A DNA stretch of 64,000 nt from Cyathus striatus (GCA_025738555.1 JAOVFP010000004.1:2914001-2978000); one strand, 5' to 3'. Shown: positions 46,163 to 59,197, numbered from the stretch's first letter. Translations and numbers: made by a program. Notes: a model not told the origin generated them from the letters alone.

Positions 46163-47394
46163 CAGTATACTTATTATATACTTTGTATTAGTGGTTTTGT
46201 CTTCAATGTTCTTCTTATGATTGATTCCTACTTTATTTATACTAAATAGTATTTCTACTTTTGTCCTAATGTCCTGATTTTATTTTAATGGCCTGTGTAT
46301 TATTTTATTTATTATCCTTTCACTCTAAAGCTCTTGATTCATTCTAATTATTCTAAATGCATGGGTGCACTGATTACCTAGTACTAAGTATCTGATAGTA
46401 TTTGAAGATTTGAAGTGGTGGTGGAAAAAGTACTTAGTAAGTTGGTACAAAGCACTCATTGTGGAATTTAAATTTATTACAAGTGAGGGGAAAATAATCA
46501 TACTATTGACAATGAGCAGAGATGTATTTATGATGGAAATGAGTGTACTTAATCTGTAAGATTTGACAACGTTTTGCATTCGGTGCACCATCGCAGTGCT
46601 GACTAACGCACTGTAAGTATTGCCCAAGTCAAGCCCAAGTGCCCACCAACACAAAGCGGACAAACCCAAGTATTTACGGATAAATCCGAGCGTGGCGGCA
46701 AAATCCGTACGTGCATGCACAGCCACTACGCATTTTCGCTCGCCAACGCAGACAAATAGGGGGAACAAGCTCCCCCAATTATTAATAATTAAGTACTATG
46801 TAGCCAGCGGCGATTGCCTAGACCCCCCCCTGGACCGTCACGCGCGTCACTTCTCGTCGCGACAATCTAAAACCTAACCAAAAACACCCACACTTGTGAC
46901 CCGTTCATAATGTCTTTTTAGGGTTTCTCTAGACGCAAAAGCAGAAGTGTGGCCTCACGGGCGTCAGTGGCCCCATGTAACAGTTCAAATGTCGACCTTG
47001 AAGTAGCGTAGGGCCGCCACCGGCCGTGGACATAGCAACATGACAATTTCAAACAAGTACTACGGGTGACTATTACTATTACTTATACAATTACTTACAT
47101 CTTAAAACAAGGAAATTCTTATTCACAGACACAATGGCATAAGTCCAAGCAAAATAACATGCTTTGTTTCCCACCGTTGAGGTACTGCCATCGCCACACC
47201 ATTTGCTTAGAACAAAGGCGGGAGAATAAAGACAAAGCTGAGAGCAAGCAATATAAAGGAACATTGGTTGCAATTAACAGCAATTAACAAGCATCTTCAT
47301 AATCTCGCGCACCGGCAGGTCCATACACGCGTTCACTACATACCCTCAAAACAACTACGCACTTCGGATTTATACCTAACAATCAGATCTTATC
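46163..47394. other. Intergenic
   Basis: Presumed upstream region of the next gene. A C-run of nine lies near 46825. No gene or RNA recognised. Confidence 0.4.
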
Positions 47395-48858
47395 ATGGAA
47401 CAAACAAGGACTATCAATTATCGTCACGAGGAAGATGGTGATATATCAAAAGCTGAACTCGACGAAGGCTGGACACCACTAAGCAACAAAATCCAATTAC
47501 CAGAATCAGACGTAAGGAACCAGCCGTATCCGGATAGCAATTTGGAAGTACCGAGAGATAGCCACAGTGTGGTTTCACGATGGAGTACTAAGAGAAAGTT
47601 TGAAGAAAGTGCCGTTCTCGTATCGAAGAAACAAAAGATTTCCGAATTGTCATATCCCACACCACCGCCCACCAATCGGTTAAATCAGAAGGCTTTAATC
47701 TACGGAGGCGCCATCCCTCAAGCGAACATAAAAAATCCAATGATTACACGCGAAGTAATGGTGCCTATTTCTACTGATCCATCGTTATTGTTCATGAATA
47801 CTTCCGGCCAGGTCTCAGCTGTTCCGCTCGAAGAAATATCTAGCTCGCTAGAATTAACAAGCCCGAGAGTATTGTCCGAGCGAATATTTCCAGTGGAGCC
47901 TTATTTGAGCCCCTTGAATCATATCTCAATAAGATCCTTCCCTCTCGAATGCACTCCTAGCTCAAGAGTAAGAGTACCTCCAAGAGTTATACGAGCACCG
48001 CCATCGTGCCTGAGCCCCTTGCAACAACTAGCGAGGTGCGCAGTTATGGAAGCTCGTTTAAATACTAGCGTAAATCCACACCAAATGGCAGGGCCTTCTG
48101 GTCTATCGTGGAACTACTCTGATATTAGAGATGCTGCACCAAGGCCTTCCGCTTTACCGGAAACCAAACGTACGAAAAAGCGCTCTAGCACTTCGAACTT
48201 TTGGAAAGCCAAAGGAACAGCAAAAGAGGCCAAGAAACCCGCAGTTAGAGCCTTGAAAGCGGTGTCTGGATCGAGTAGCAAGGCAAAGACCAATCATATA
48301 CAAGTCGAAGAAAGTATAGCTGGAGGAGTGAAGCGTAAGAACATTTCAAACTCTCCGAAAGATACGGCGGGCCCCAAAACGAAAAAGCCTAAGACCAGTT
48401 CCAGCACAGAAGCTGAGGGTGGCGTGATATTTAGCCGTCCAACGGGCAAGGGCGGAAGGACCTTTGCACGTGCGAAGCGCAGTGCAGACTCTGAAAAGCA
48501 TATGGCTAGTTCGAAAGCCACCGGAGATTCTAGCCTTAAACCCAAAGATAGTTTATCATCAAGTCCCTCCGAAGACAAGGAGGGGAATGCTTCTAGGGCT
48601 GTGGAGGACAAGATTGGTGCAAACTCCAGTGGGGATGGTGCTGTTCCAGATTCTGATACGCTCGAGTTAAAAACCCGTACAGGCAGAATCTATTCCTTTT
48701 CCGGTCCATCAAAAAGCGAAGATTCAGTCACCGATGTCAACACTGAAGCAGGACCTGCGCCAAAAATAGAAGTTGCTACCAAAAGCACCACAGTGGATCC
48801 CGCTGATGATACCATCGCAGGTCGATTGGCCGCTAGGAAGCGAAAGAATAAAATCTAA
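47395..48858 (+). CDS. Lys/Ser-rich, probably disordered nuclear protein (family A member 2)
   Basis: Single-exon frame of 487 residues from ATG 47395. Near residue 65 it has TKRKFEESAVLVSKKQKISE followed at once by YPTPPP, matching the KKTRLEDINAYAYPTP block of the gene at 27540. The middle contains SPLQQLARCAVMEARLN, the most foldable-looking part. The second half is Lys/Ser/Ala-rich with many NLS-like clusters (KRTKKRSSTS, GPKTKKPKTSSS). The end, DDTIAGRLAARKRKNKI, parallels VDSIASRLTARRRMPKE in the other gene. No known domain. A chromatin or nuclear role is inferred from composition only. Confidence 0.65.
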   Translation: MEQTRTINYRHEEDGDISKAELDEGWTPLSNKIQLPESDVRNQPYPDSNLEVPRDSHSVVSRWSTKRKFEESAVLVSKKQKISELSYPTPPPTNRLNQKALIYGGAIPQANIKNPMITREVMVPISTDPSLLFMNTSGQVSAVPLEEISSSLELTSPRVLSERIFPVEPYLSPLNHISIRSFPLECTPSSRVRVPPRVIRAPPSCLSPLQQLARCAVMEARLNTSVNPHQMAGPSGLSWNYSDIRDAAPRPSALPETKRTKKRSSTSNFWKAKGTAKEAKKPAVRALKAVSGSSSKAKTNHIQVEESIAGGVKRKNISNSPKDTAGPKTKKPKTSSSTEAEGGVIFSRPTGKGGRTFARAKRSADSEKHMASSKATGDSSLKPKDSLSSSPSEDKEGNASRAVEDKIGANSSGDGAVPDSDTLELKTRTGRIYSFSGPSKSEDSVTDVNTEAGPAPKIEVATKSTTVDPADDTIAGRLAARKRKNKI

Positions 48859-49507
48859 GGGTGATAACTGAATATGAGAAATGTTTTCCAAAGATACTAA
48901 ATGGACTGTAGACACTAGCCTAAACTCTTATAATCATGTATAACATTGGAACTGGGGATTTGGGTAGATAGAATGGATGAACATGCAAAGACACACCAAT
49001 AAAGACCTTGGTCTCCTTCCTCAAACTGAGTACTCGTCAAGTTTGCACCGCGTTCCAATCCCCCCAACCCACTGCATCTGCACATTGTTCATGCAGTTTC
49101 GATCCTCGGTTATTGAGGTCCTTAGATGTAGGAGGACTGCTACAGTGCAATGGGTAGCGCCAAGTTGTAAGAAGAATGGTCTGGCCCAGTGCGTGCCGTT
49201 TTAACCGTGGCTGAAGAGCTTTGACAGGAGTCTGGCAAGGGCTGTGGCAGACGTGGGTAGATATCTTTATCGTCGGTTGTGCATTGCTGCAAATGTGAAT
49301 ATTGCATGACTGGGTAGACTGTAGAACTGTGCGAGCTCCTAGAGCCTGTACTTTGTAGCAGACCGCAACGGAGCAACCATGGCATCCGAGGTACGTGAGA
49401 AAATGAAGTTTGCCTAAGACCCGAGAACCTAACATGGTAAACTTTAAAGTTACAACGTTAACTGAAATTTGAAACCTCGATTGATAAATGAGCGAGCTAC
49501 CTAAGCT
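48859..49507. other. Intergenic
   Basis: A 165-codon minus-strand frame here begins at a non-ATG codon and has no family signature, so I leave it out. Nothing else recognised. Confidence 0.4.
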
Positions 49508-49513
49508 GCTCAG

Positions 49514-52053
49514 TATGGAAAGCCGGACAACCAAGCTCGACTACGTCGAAGTATTTGAGCTCCGACCTTCGGCTCTGCGGCTTGCCGCTTGTATTCGGTT
49601 CGATTTCTCGGCCCTTCGTTCGCGTACTGAAAATTAAATACTAATCATTAATTCAAAGATCCAACAAAGATCCACATCGTAGATACATAATTTGATCTAT
49701 AGACTTATGTTGTAAAATATAATCTCACATTCTTTTCTCTATATATTAAATGGAGGCTGGTTGTCTAGGATACATCTTACAATTTATAGTGTATGTTTCT
49801 CTCAACTGGGCTGATGGTATATAAATCCAATGTTAAAACTAGTTTATAAGGCAATAGAATGGTGAGCTACTGCCTGAGCATGATAGCCATGACCCTGAGT
49901 GTGAAGATAGTACATATTTCATAAATTTACTTCATTGTGTATTGCACTGCCTTATTTAACCAATCATACTAACATTGATAATCGACTTGTGTCGTGAATA
50001 TTCAAACATACATCTCCAGATTGCACTGTGATATTGAGCGTGATTGTGCATAAAAGTATATGTATGTATGGTTTATCTCTATTGTCATATTCGCATTCAC
50101 AAAAATGTACCCTATGTAAGTATTCACACCATATAGATTGACAAATATCATTATATTAACTTGTGCAAGGGCATGAACATGAGTACGAGCATGTATATGT
50201 AGATTCAGCTTGTGCATAAATTTATGATAGCTTACATATCCATGTATGTGTGCGGGCTAATCTGAAAAACGTAACTATACACATGAGTATGAATATTATA
50301 CTTAGATTTATGCTCACAAGTGCGTCCTTACAAGTTGAGTGTGAACTTGCATCAATATTGTATTCACGTTCGCGTTCATGCTCAATTTAATTTAATTTGA
50401 GTGTGAGTGTGATAGATATTACCGTTCACGCATGCATAGTATACATATCCTTTAATTTGAATTTTAGCATGAACTTGAATATGAAAAAATATCTTATTCA
50501 CGTTCAAGTATTGAGTATGACTGTGAGCGTGGTGGGTATTATTTTTCACGCTCATGCATATTACTTTACACTGAGTGCGAATTTATACTTTATACTCACA
50601 CTGCTCACACAGTGGTAAGGCTCTGTCCATATAAAGATTGTACAGATATGGACGTATTACTGTCCTTTACGGATATACATTAGATATACGGTATATTTAT
50701 ACGAACTGGACATCCTTATGTGATGCCATGACCAACCCGAACAACCGAAACTTAACTTCATTGTCGGCGATTCATTGCTAGTGCGCTACTAAATCCAGAC
50801 TAAAAACTCGAAAAGTTGAACTTCTGTGCGGTCCCCATTACTTTGTCAAGCAAGTTTTCTGCCTGAATGGTAGAATTGGAATTTTGATGTGTTGAACCGT
50901 CCTCCTGAACACATCTCAACGTTCTCAACATCAGACCGAATCCGTCATAATCCCGAGCATCTGACACCAAGAAATACACCTCAGGAACTCGACTACAAGC
51001 CGGCAAAGCAACAGCCGCCATAAGCACGAAAAAAACAGCAATATTCACTCCATATCAATCAAATCATACCATTGTCTGGCCAACAACTTTACATCTCTTC
51101 TGCTCTCGCCAACACGTCAAGACTTCCTAACATTTATTTTTCATTGTCCATATTTCAAACACCCTGGAATGATAGTCTAGTCTTGGTAACCCCCCTGCGC
51201 CCAGTTAAAATTTATTCACTCCTATAGATATATTTTCTTTTCATTTCTACTACTATTCAAGCTGTGTATCTAGGTCTATAGCACTTCAGTTAATTTCACC
51301 CCTCTGATCTTGCTCTCATCTACTGTTCTCCTGCTCTCACCATCGCTCTCAGTCGCTGTCTCCCACGTTATTTCTGCGCTCATCAGGTTCTGATCTCTGA
51401 AAACACTCCAGAACTTGTGTTATTAAACCTCCCGTATATGTCGCTGACATTCCCTTTGACTCCACCTTATAACCTTAAGGTTAGATGGACACACCAACCA
51501 CTCGCAGGTCTTCAGGTCTTCGTTGAGGAACCTCCAAGCACATTTCCTCTCTTCAACTTACAAGTTACCGCCGCAGTCAATTTATTTTGTGATCGCTGGT
51601 AAATCCCCAACAGTGAGTCCGACTTGAATCTGAAAATGGCTTAGTGAACTGCTGGAATCTGGTAGTATAAATCGAGTGCCAGGACATTTGTTTCGCGCCT
51701 CACACATATAACTTAAGCATTAAATGTGTTTACACATGTTCACACTCAAACTTTAATACTCATGGTCAAACTTCATTAAATGCAACTATAAACACAAACT
51801 ATACATTTCAAGACCCATACGAACGAACATAATATTGACTTAAAATTACTGTACTTTCGTGCTCACTTTTCACGCTCACAGATCAAATGATGTATCTACG
51901 ATGTGGATCTTTGAGTTAATGGTTAGTATTTAATATTAAGTATGCGAACGAAGAACCGAGAAGTCGAACCGAATACAAGCAGCAAGCCGCAGAGCCGAAG
52001 GTCGGAGCTCAAATACTTCGACGTAGTCGAGCATGGTTGTCCGGCTTTCCATA
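49514..52053. mobile_element. 2.5-kb TIR element without transposase
   Basis: Bounded by inverted repeats of roughly 190 bp (49514 to about 49705 and about 51867 to 52053) that begin TATGGAAAGCCGGACAACCA and contain CTACGTCGAAGTATTTGAGC in both arms. A 6-bp GCTCAG flanks both ends (49508-49513 and 52054-52059). Internally, 50000-50640 and 51690-51880 are full of imperfect TGAGYGTGA / CACGCTCA words in both orientations, as in transposase-binding arrays. The only frames are short; none resembles a transposase. Superfamily unknown. Confidence 0.75.
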
Positions 52054-52248
52054 GCTCAGGACGTTCAACTCAAGTTCAACTTTATGTGTTAACTTAGTAA
52101 GGGAAATTATCCTATAAGGTCATTATAAAGCAGTGAGCAAGGCTTTTCGAAGCATAATCATTACAGACCAATAAAACTAAATACAATAAATACACACTAC
52201 AGGGAAGCATATAGAGGTTCAACTATTGACCTTCCTATACTATACTAC

Positions 52249-54358
52249 TTATATCTGAGGATATGATTCAAAACACAGTGACCGGAACCCTGCGATAGTA
52301 AGCATTAGCAATGAGCAAGCAAATACATCCACATAAAAAACTTCATACTTGATTGGGTCTCGAGTGGAAGTTGCGGATCCTGTTTCTGCTCGAATCATTT
52401 GGTCATCCCATTTAACGATGTCGCGCTGCTACAAAAAGTTTAGTAAGAGTATATTTCAAAGGGCAACTCTCTCACCACATGCACTCCTTGTCCGATGGAA
52501 TTCTGCATATTTCTACTTGAATTTGAAACTTCGCTAAGTGGAAGCTCATGCCCGAATTGTGACGACGTCCCCGATCCTTTTATGCCTGTCCTGGAAAGTA
52601 ACCTGAAGATACGAATTAGCATGCTGCATTAACCATAGAAGGGTGAGGTGACCTACATGCTACAAACAGAGATAACATATACTAAAACACATTGAACATC
52701 TCATATGAGAACAAATTTACCAGACGTACATTGTGAACTTGGCAAAAGCCAAATCATGCTGTTGCCAGTCTTCAGATCTCCTCCCAACGTCACAAAACAA
52801 TGGACTTACAATACGAAAGTTCCCGGCATGGAAACGAACTAATAACAAGTGAGTGTGGCGTACTATTTGACGATGAAAGGGCAAACAAGGATCAAATTTA
52901 ATAGTGCACAAATGCTACGATAAAAAATGGTAAGGTTTATAAATCTGGAAGTAAGACGACGGATTTACCTGGTAGCAAGGCCGCGATTAATGGCATATAT
53001 GATTAGCCGATCGATCATCGTGTCAGTCCTATGTAGAACGATAACGAAGTGGTCAGCCTTGAATCTTGTGCGCCCGACATGTCCTCACCTTTTGATACCA
53101 GAGCGTGAAGAATTGAGAATATAGCATAAAATTGTCGTGATCGCAATATCACATGCAGCAGTTGCAGCAGCTTGGGTCGAAGTCACTCTCTGGAAGATGA
53201 ATTAGAGAGTCGTAACAAATAAAGCAAATGCTCGAAATTTACAGTGGTAGTCCCCAATGAACTGTATTCACCAGCTCTACCTCTTTAAACACGTCAGCAA
53301 CGACACCTAGTTATGAATAATTCAGGAAGACATACATTAGGACTGTTTGCGCTGTTGCAATTAAGGATGGTAGTAAGTCGCTTAACAACTCTTACCATAA
53401 GAAGGTTGAACCCACCAATTCCTGCGCCTGAACCGCCATTAGCACACATTCCGTATTACATACAAGTGTAACAATGGGCGTACCAATTTGAAGGAGTGAC
53501 AATAATACCTGATATATTATCAGATAAATTAATGCGTACCAGCGACGAATATGCTTACAACGGGTATGGTTAAGAGCGACAGCCGACCTCTATTTTTGCT
53601 AACTTCATTTGCGGACTTAGCCTGGCATGATCATTCATCGCTTGAAAGTTTTGCTCACCAAGCCAAATCCTACTCGCGAAAAACCTACAGCATAACATAT
53701 GAGTAGAGTAATATAAGTAGGCACTCACATTCTTACATTTGAGCAGTGAAGGCTGTTAGATACTACAAAGTTAAAGTTAGTATGCGCATTCTTGTTCACA
53801 CGTTGCATAGCTTACAATTGCAAGCAACATAGTCTAAATCAAAACAATTAGTATACTCTCAAAGAAGACGAAGCGTATAGCTCACATCTGCAGAGCTGCA
53901 AAAGAGGTCACCTCATATATTAGGTAGTAAAATATGAGGACGCACAAGATAATAACATTCATTAAGTCTTCACGGCCAAACCTTGATACGTAGTCTGTAT
54001 ATATTTGGTGACTCAAGAATACGTATTGGGTTGTACCGAATATGCTGCTGTATATTACTAACAATATTTCCAACAGTACAGACGAAACTCACCCAAGCAT
54101 AAACACCGTTGTCCTTGTTCCCCTGGAGTCTTTAGCTCCAAATTCACGGAAATACTGAAAGACCAATATCTATGAGGTGAACGGTGAGTATTGCCAGTTG
54201 CATTGTAATGTCTGCCACACCTACCAAGCCCATCCCATAAAGACTTCAGATTCGTCAGCTGAAATAACTTCGATATAATCAACATATACGTACACGGAAT
54301 TAAGCATGTAGGCAATCATTTGGCACCCCCATGTCTGCGTGAAGCTTGGCGGATTCAT
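52249..54358 (-). CDS. DUF6534-like seven-TM protein (exons partly resolved)
   Basis: Multi-exon minus-strand gene of the basidiomycete DUF6534 family, integral membrane proteins of unknown function. The likely start is ATG 54358 (MNPPSFTQTWGCQMIAYMLN). Pieces in family order are TTQYVFLSHQIYTDYVSRFG (about 54000), FFASRIW (about 53670), QIGAGIGGFNLLM (about 53400-53480), ATAACDIAITTILCYIL with SRSGIKR (about 53100-53170), TMIDRLIIYAINRGLATS (about 52965-53020), ICALLNLIL, then FVSMPGTFVF and IWLLPSSQ. Introns of about 45-60 bp separate them. The C-terminus and the exon after the first TM are uncertain, and a stop at 52249 is the best guess. Some junctions look strained, so a degraded copy cannot be excluded. 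Confidence 0.6.
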
Positions 54359-55988
54359 GGTCACTTGTGCTGCGGCGGGGAAGAGCGTCGACCTTCAATT
54401 GTCTTTAGTACAGATCAATATAAGACTCAGGTGACGGTATCACACGGCGGAGTGTCTATCGAATGATGAAGAATAGTTGATCCGACATTAAAATAAATAA
54501 ATATAGATTTGAATAACCTGAAGAAGTTAGTTCGATCAGAACATAAGGATGATGGGAGAGGACTCTCTTACGTGAAGCTAGCAGATTGGTCCTCGGAATC
54601 GGATAGTGCCGTCCCCTCTAATGACTCCTGTTACTAGATGTTCCATACCGTGTGGGAAGCCACAAACTGCTGAATTGCGTATATGGTATCAGCTGAAAGA
54701 ATATATATAGACCTGAGACATTAGAGCCACGAGATTCTTACCAATGTTTCAAATATATTTGGGGCGACAGAAAGAGTTAGGTTTAAGCCTAATGACAGGC
54801 TTATCATTGATATTATCATATACAACGGAAACTTATCAGTAACCAGGAAGATCAAAGCACGACTCAGACAATCATGAATATCGGTGATTTGCGCAGTCTT
54901 ACCAAAGATCGTCGTAAAATGGATATTAATGACCTTATTGTGGAGAAAGTGCGCGATGAAGGATTTCAGCCTGGCCCATAACTGGTCACATGTTTAAGGC
55001 AGATAGTTCCTAGATGCGCCCATCAGCCACTTAGCAAATATCATACCTATATTTGCTTCCAAAGAAGATTGTAGTGGACGGATGTACTCGGTCGCAACGC
55101 AGCCTACCTCTGGTGAATCGTGATGTGGAAAAGATCCAGTTGCAAGATGGACTCCCAATGCAGGTCCCCATAGGATATTGAAAGGCTAAATAAATTTGGT
55201 AAAAATGTAGGATTTGGTAGTGTACAGAGAATATGGCTAGAGGCGTATTTTCCATACGAAGCCAGGGAAACTTGGAACTAGTCGTAAGGAGTAATATCGA
55301 AAGAAGGTTGTGGATATTTGGGCTCTGATAGATAGGCGCTTATTTTGTAGAGCACAGAATAAGTAACTCATTATGTGGCCACTCTGTACTATAGCTTGTC
55401 AGGTCATTTGAGGTGATCTCTCGAGTCTCGCGCAATAACATGCCACGCAGTACTGTAAGTTACTGTAAGTACTTGGTAAGTACAAATAAATAAAGGCCTT
55501 GAAGGCGATGCCAAACAATGCCATCGCTGTGACTTAACTGTTAGACCCTCGGGCCCCCCGGGCCTCATCCAGAAACACAAAGCACAGTACTTACCTGCAT
55601 GTTCTACTACAGCTACTACAACTCAAATCTGTCTTCATGATCTTGATGAGTTCGATCTAAACATACCCTACTCTCTGATTGACATATCGTGTGTAACAAC
55701 CCCTGGAGAACACTTTATCCACTGGTCATCACAGATAAACAGTGAGTGCGCCGCTATGCAATTGAGTCAGCCATATGTCTATAATACGGCTATGCGGTAC
55801 GTAGTATACGGGAAAGTGGAGGTTATTCAGATCCATCATTTATCATGCGCCACATTTACTATAGAAGTGCATCGTTAGCCATGTAATCAACGCATTCCTC
55901 ATGTTTTAAAAGTTATAAATGGAATCGCGGGATTAGGTACACAGAAACTAAGAAAGGAAAGTCTTAACACTATTCTATGTTTCCATCA
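54359..55988. other. Intergenic with unassigned exon-like stretch
   Basis: Around 55040-55250 the minus strand has a protein-like piece (PFNILWGPALGVHLATGSF and VATEYIRPLQSSLEANIG) that I cannot place in a family; it may belong to a decayed gene. A short repeat of TACTGTAAGT lies near 55450. Confidence 0.3.
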
Positions 55989-56753
55989 TCAGTAAATCCC
56001 AGGAATACACTTGTACTGTACTCGTTCTGCCCAGCTCAACCACTCTTCTCCAAACTCCTTACACAACATTTCGTCCTCTATTGACACTCTCGCCATGAGA
56101 GAAGAAACTCCAGTAATTGAAATTAGAATGTATAATGCGTTGTAAATTTTTGCAACAAGAGATAGTTGAGGTATCCCATTTAGTAAAACTGGATATTTTC
56201 CAAAGCGGACCATAATAAGACCGAGTTCAATTAGAAGAAAAGCCCCGTAAGCTGGATGGCGAACAACAGCATATGGGCCCGTGGTTATTAGCTGATGATC
56301 TTTGTGTATGGTCAATTTAAACGAAAACATGCGCCCTAGCGTGCTGTAGCACTGTCTTCGAATCAGTGCCCCTCCTACGATGAGCATCCATGCCATCAGA
56401 TAAATATAATCGATTTCGTAGTTCAAATGGCAGATTTTATCCTGCGAATAAATCTGTTTTTGAATTAAATGCTTTGGCCAGTTACACCATAAGATGCAAC
56501 ACAATTCGAGGATAGTTTCTCCCCACAAGCAATTCTATATATTTGTAGTAAATAGGAAAGAATTTGGGGTTGTGTAGTAGCTATGATCACTTACACATAA
56601 AATAGGGCCGATGTACGCTATGATTGGTTCGTATTTATGGCCATATGAGACTTTTGGCGATTCAGAATTGCGTCTGGCAGCCGGAGGAGGTAATCCTGAG
56701 AAATGAAAGGCGTACGCAAGAGTAAGTAGAAAAGGAACTTTAAGCAGAGACAT
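55989..56753 (-). CDS. Isoprenylcysteine carboxyl methyltransferase-like protein
   Basis: Two exons (56595-56753 and 55989-56534, intron 56535-56594) give 234 residues. ICMT methylates the C-terminal prenylated cysteine of CaaX proteins at the ER membrane using S-adenosylmethionine. The family core is clear: LGRMFSFKLTIHKDHQLITTGPYAVVRHPAYGAF (read as LGRMFSF, HQLITTGPYAVVRHPAY), two following hydrophobic segments and a terminal EDEMLCKEFGEEWLSW with PGIY. The N-terminus is short and hydrophobic (LLKVPFLLTLAYAFHFSG). Fungal genomes hold several such ICMT-like paralogues, so this need not be the STE14 orthologue. The start at 56753 is the first ATG in frame. Confidence 0.85.
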
Positions 56754-57473
56754 CAGCACCTGTAACTCCAGACCGTTGCTGCCACTGGCATCTTTTATGC
56801 AGCTTATGAAAACCACAATAATACGTGATAACTACCGCGTGTCTTGACGGAGATACATCGGGCCTGGGGTACATAGCTTTTCCGCATCTCTAATTGGTGC
56901 TTTAACCAAGCTTTAACGTGGTATTACCTCCAAATCAACTTCAAATAATAACTAACACTTAACGTTTAACGCTAATACTGACACATGTTAGAGACTCCAG
57001 AAGATATTAGGAGTGTTGTAGGAATGTTAATCTGCATCACAATCACCTGGTAGTAATCGGCACTGGCAGTAAGTTCCCTTCTTTGATCGTACTTTTTGGA
57101 TTCGGAAGCACATCAACGAACGTTGTTCCGTTTTCAGAATGTACGTACATATGCGATATCAGGAGAACTAGATGACGAATGGCCAAAATCGGATGGAAAG
57201 CCGAGACTAGGGAAGAACATGAACAGTTGACGTATCGATCAATAGCTGCGTTGACAAGTTCGCAAAACAGATTGTAAGGTGCCCCGAGGACATGTATCCT
57301 AGTACATAGCCTACACGTGATGATACGTTGTCCTTACCATAGGATAACCGCACAAACGCTCACAAACGCATACAAATGCACACAAATGCACATCGAACGA
57401 AGAAGTCTTAAAAGTTCGACGTGATCCCCTTGGAGCTGTAAAGCACTGCGCCCAATTGAAGACGATAACTACT
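56754..57473. other. Intergenic between divergent genes
   Basis: Shared upstream region of the methyltransferase-like gene and hydrolase A. Contains the short minisatellite listed separately; nothing else recognised. Confidence 0.4.
57350..57392. repeat. Short tandem repeat upstream of hydrolase A
   Basis: About four units of an 11-bp motif, CACAAACGCWC drifting to CACAAATGCA, ending about 80 bp before the start codon. Confidence 0.7.
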
Positions 57474-58727
57474 ATGTTTACCCCACATACCTACACTCTA
57501 GATGAAGGTATCCAGATCTTTTTCACTGATAGCGGACCAGTACCGAACTCCAATGACTATACCACACTGATTATCTTTCATGGAAGCGCTTTTACCGGTC
57601 GTAGGTACATATTATTTGTTAGCTTGGTTTGTTTTAAAGCCTCCTTAGACGGATTTGAAAAACTGCACGACGTTGCAAAGGACTACAATCTTCGTACGGT
57701 CATTTGGAATAGACGCGATTACCCAGGGTCCACCCCCTATACTGACGAGGAACTCGAAGATCTAAAGCTCGGGCACCAGATTTTCATAGAACGCCTGGGG
57801 AAGCTGGTCACCCAGTTTATTTATAAGTTTATTAACCTGGAACGGATTCCAGCGATGACTGAAGACAGGCGCAAGGGAGGCATCGCCCTGATGGGTTGGT
57901 CCATGGGAACAGCCACTGAAATGTCATTTTTGCTTGACGATAAACTCATATCGTCCGAAATTCACAATTCATTGGAACCATATGTAAAAGATCTGGTTCT
58001 ATATGGTATGGTTGCGGCACATTTGATTCTTTCCCTTATTTACCGTTTGATTGATAGATCCCCCGTTCCGTTCATTTGGATTCGACGTCCCGGCGGACTC
58101 AAATCCGTATATTCCTTGGACAGACCCGGATTGCAAAACTCCTGAAGAGCTATACCAGAACTTCCTGTACTGGGTTAGCTCATACTACGATCATCCGAGC
58201 TTACCTGTTTCTATGCATGATTTGGACTTCAGAAAACGAACAGATAATCGAACAGTTTCAAAGTGGACCCCTGAACAGTTTGCTAAGTTCTATTGTGAAC
58301 CAGCAGCAGTCCGCTCAGAATTGCCTATGTATATTCTACTGAGTGACGTCCCGCTACACCAATACTGACAATAACTGTAGGTATGCACCGCCTATGCAGG
58401 TTGTTATTTCGAAGCTCAGAGATAATGCTTTCTTCGACGAGAAATTATCTCAGACATATTTCCCAAGGCTCTCTGTTACATATCTTCTATCAGAAAGATC
58501 ACCTTGGGAGACGATTTGGGGATATATGGAGATGAAGAGGTTCGTGAAAGAGCACCAAGAAAAAGGAAAGCAGTCACGACCGATCAAGTTTTATACTTTA
58601 AAGGGCTGCAATCACTTCGTAGGTTTCACGATACTTCTATTATTCCCCGTGCTAATGTGGGGAACAGGCACACTACGATAACGTTGAAGAACTCCTGACA
58701 GTCACTTCTCAAGGGATTCGGTCCTAA
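57474..58727 (+). CDS. Alpha/beta hydrolase A (tandem pair)
   Basis: Five exons (57474-57597, 57649-58005, 58058-58328, 58381-58618, 58668-58727) give 349 residues with all phases matching. Alpha/beta hydrolase fold: an oxyanion-region IIFHGSAF, strand-turn TVIWNRRDYPGSTPYT, nucleophile elbow LMGWSMGTATE with the catalytic Ser, and the C-terminal His in LKGCNHF. No signal peptide, so probably intracellular. The substrate is unknown; this Agaricomycete family is annotated only by fold. The next gene is a diverged tandem copy with the same intron pattern around the catalytic regions and the same 20-codon last exon. Confidence 0.88.
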
Positions 58728-59197
58728 GCGAGGGTTAGAGGTATGACATGAGGCAAACCGAGTGGGCGTTGTATCACTACATGTGCTTGACATACGAGTT
58801 TCAAAATAAATACTTACATATATCGAAACATGAATCAAACATGAATACAAATTATAGGAATATTTCACCTATCGCAGTCTCCAGCCTGCTTCAGGACTGC
58901 AGGACTCGGACTCGGACTTTAGTATTCAGCAGTGCGTTACTAATGTGTCTGACCACTACCTTCAAGTTTGGGCGCTGCCTGAGTCACTACACCCACAGTA
59001 TACCATCTTCTTCCTGAGAAAAGGTGTACAAATACAGTAAAAATACAGAGTAAGTTTCAGTTTTCGTCAGCAAGAGCCGGCGTAACGACAATACCCACAA
59101 AATCAGCGCACATTTGAATTCCCAAAATGTAACCCCTGATTTCAGGTAATTAAGAACAGCGAATTTTGTGTGGGGACCCAACCTACCTTCATTCGAG
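58728..59197. other. Intergenic between the two hydrolases
   Basis: 3' flank of hydrolase A and presumed promoter of hydrolase B. Nothing recognised. Confidence 0.4.

Noticed and set aside
49037..49534. 165-codon minus-strand frame
   Set aside because: Begins at a non-ATG codon, has no family resemblance and runs into a transposon end.
50800..51048. 82-codon minus-strand frame with a signal-peptide-like start
   Set aside because: The start is GTG; from the first ATG the hydrophobic part is too short, and it lies inside a transposable element with no homologue recognised.
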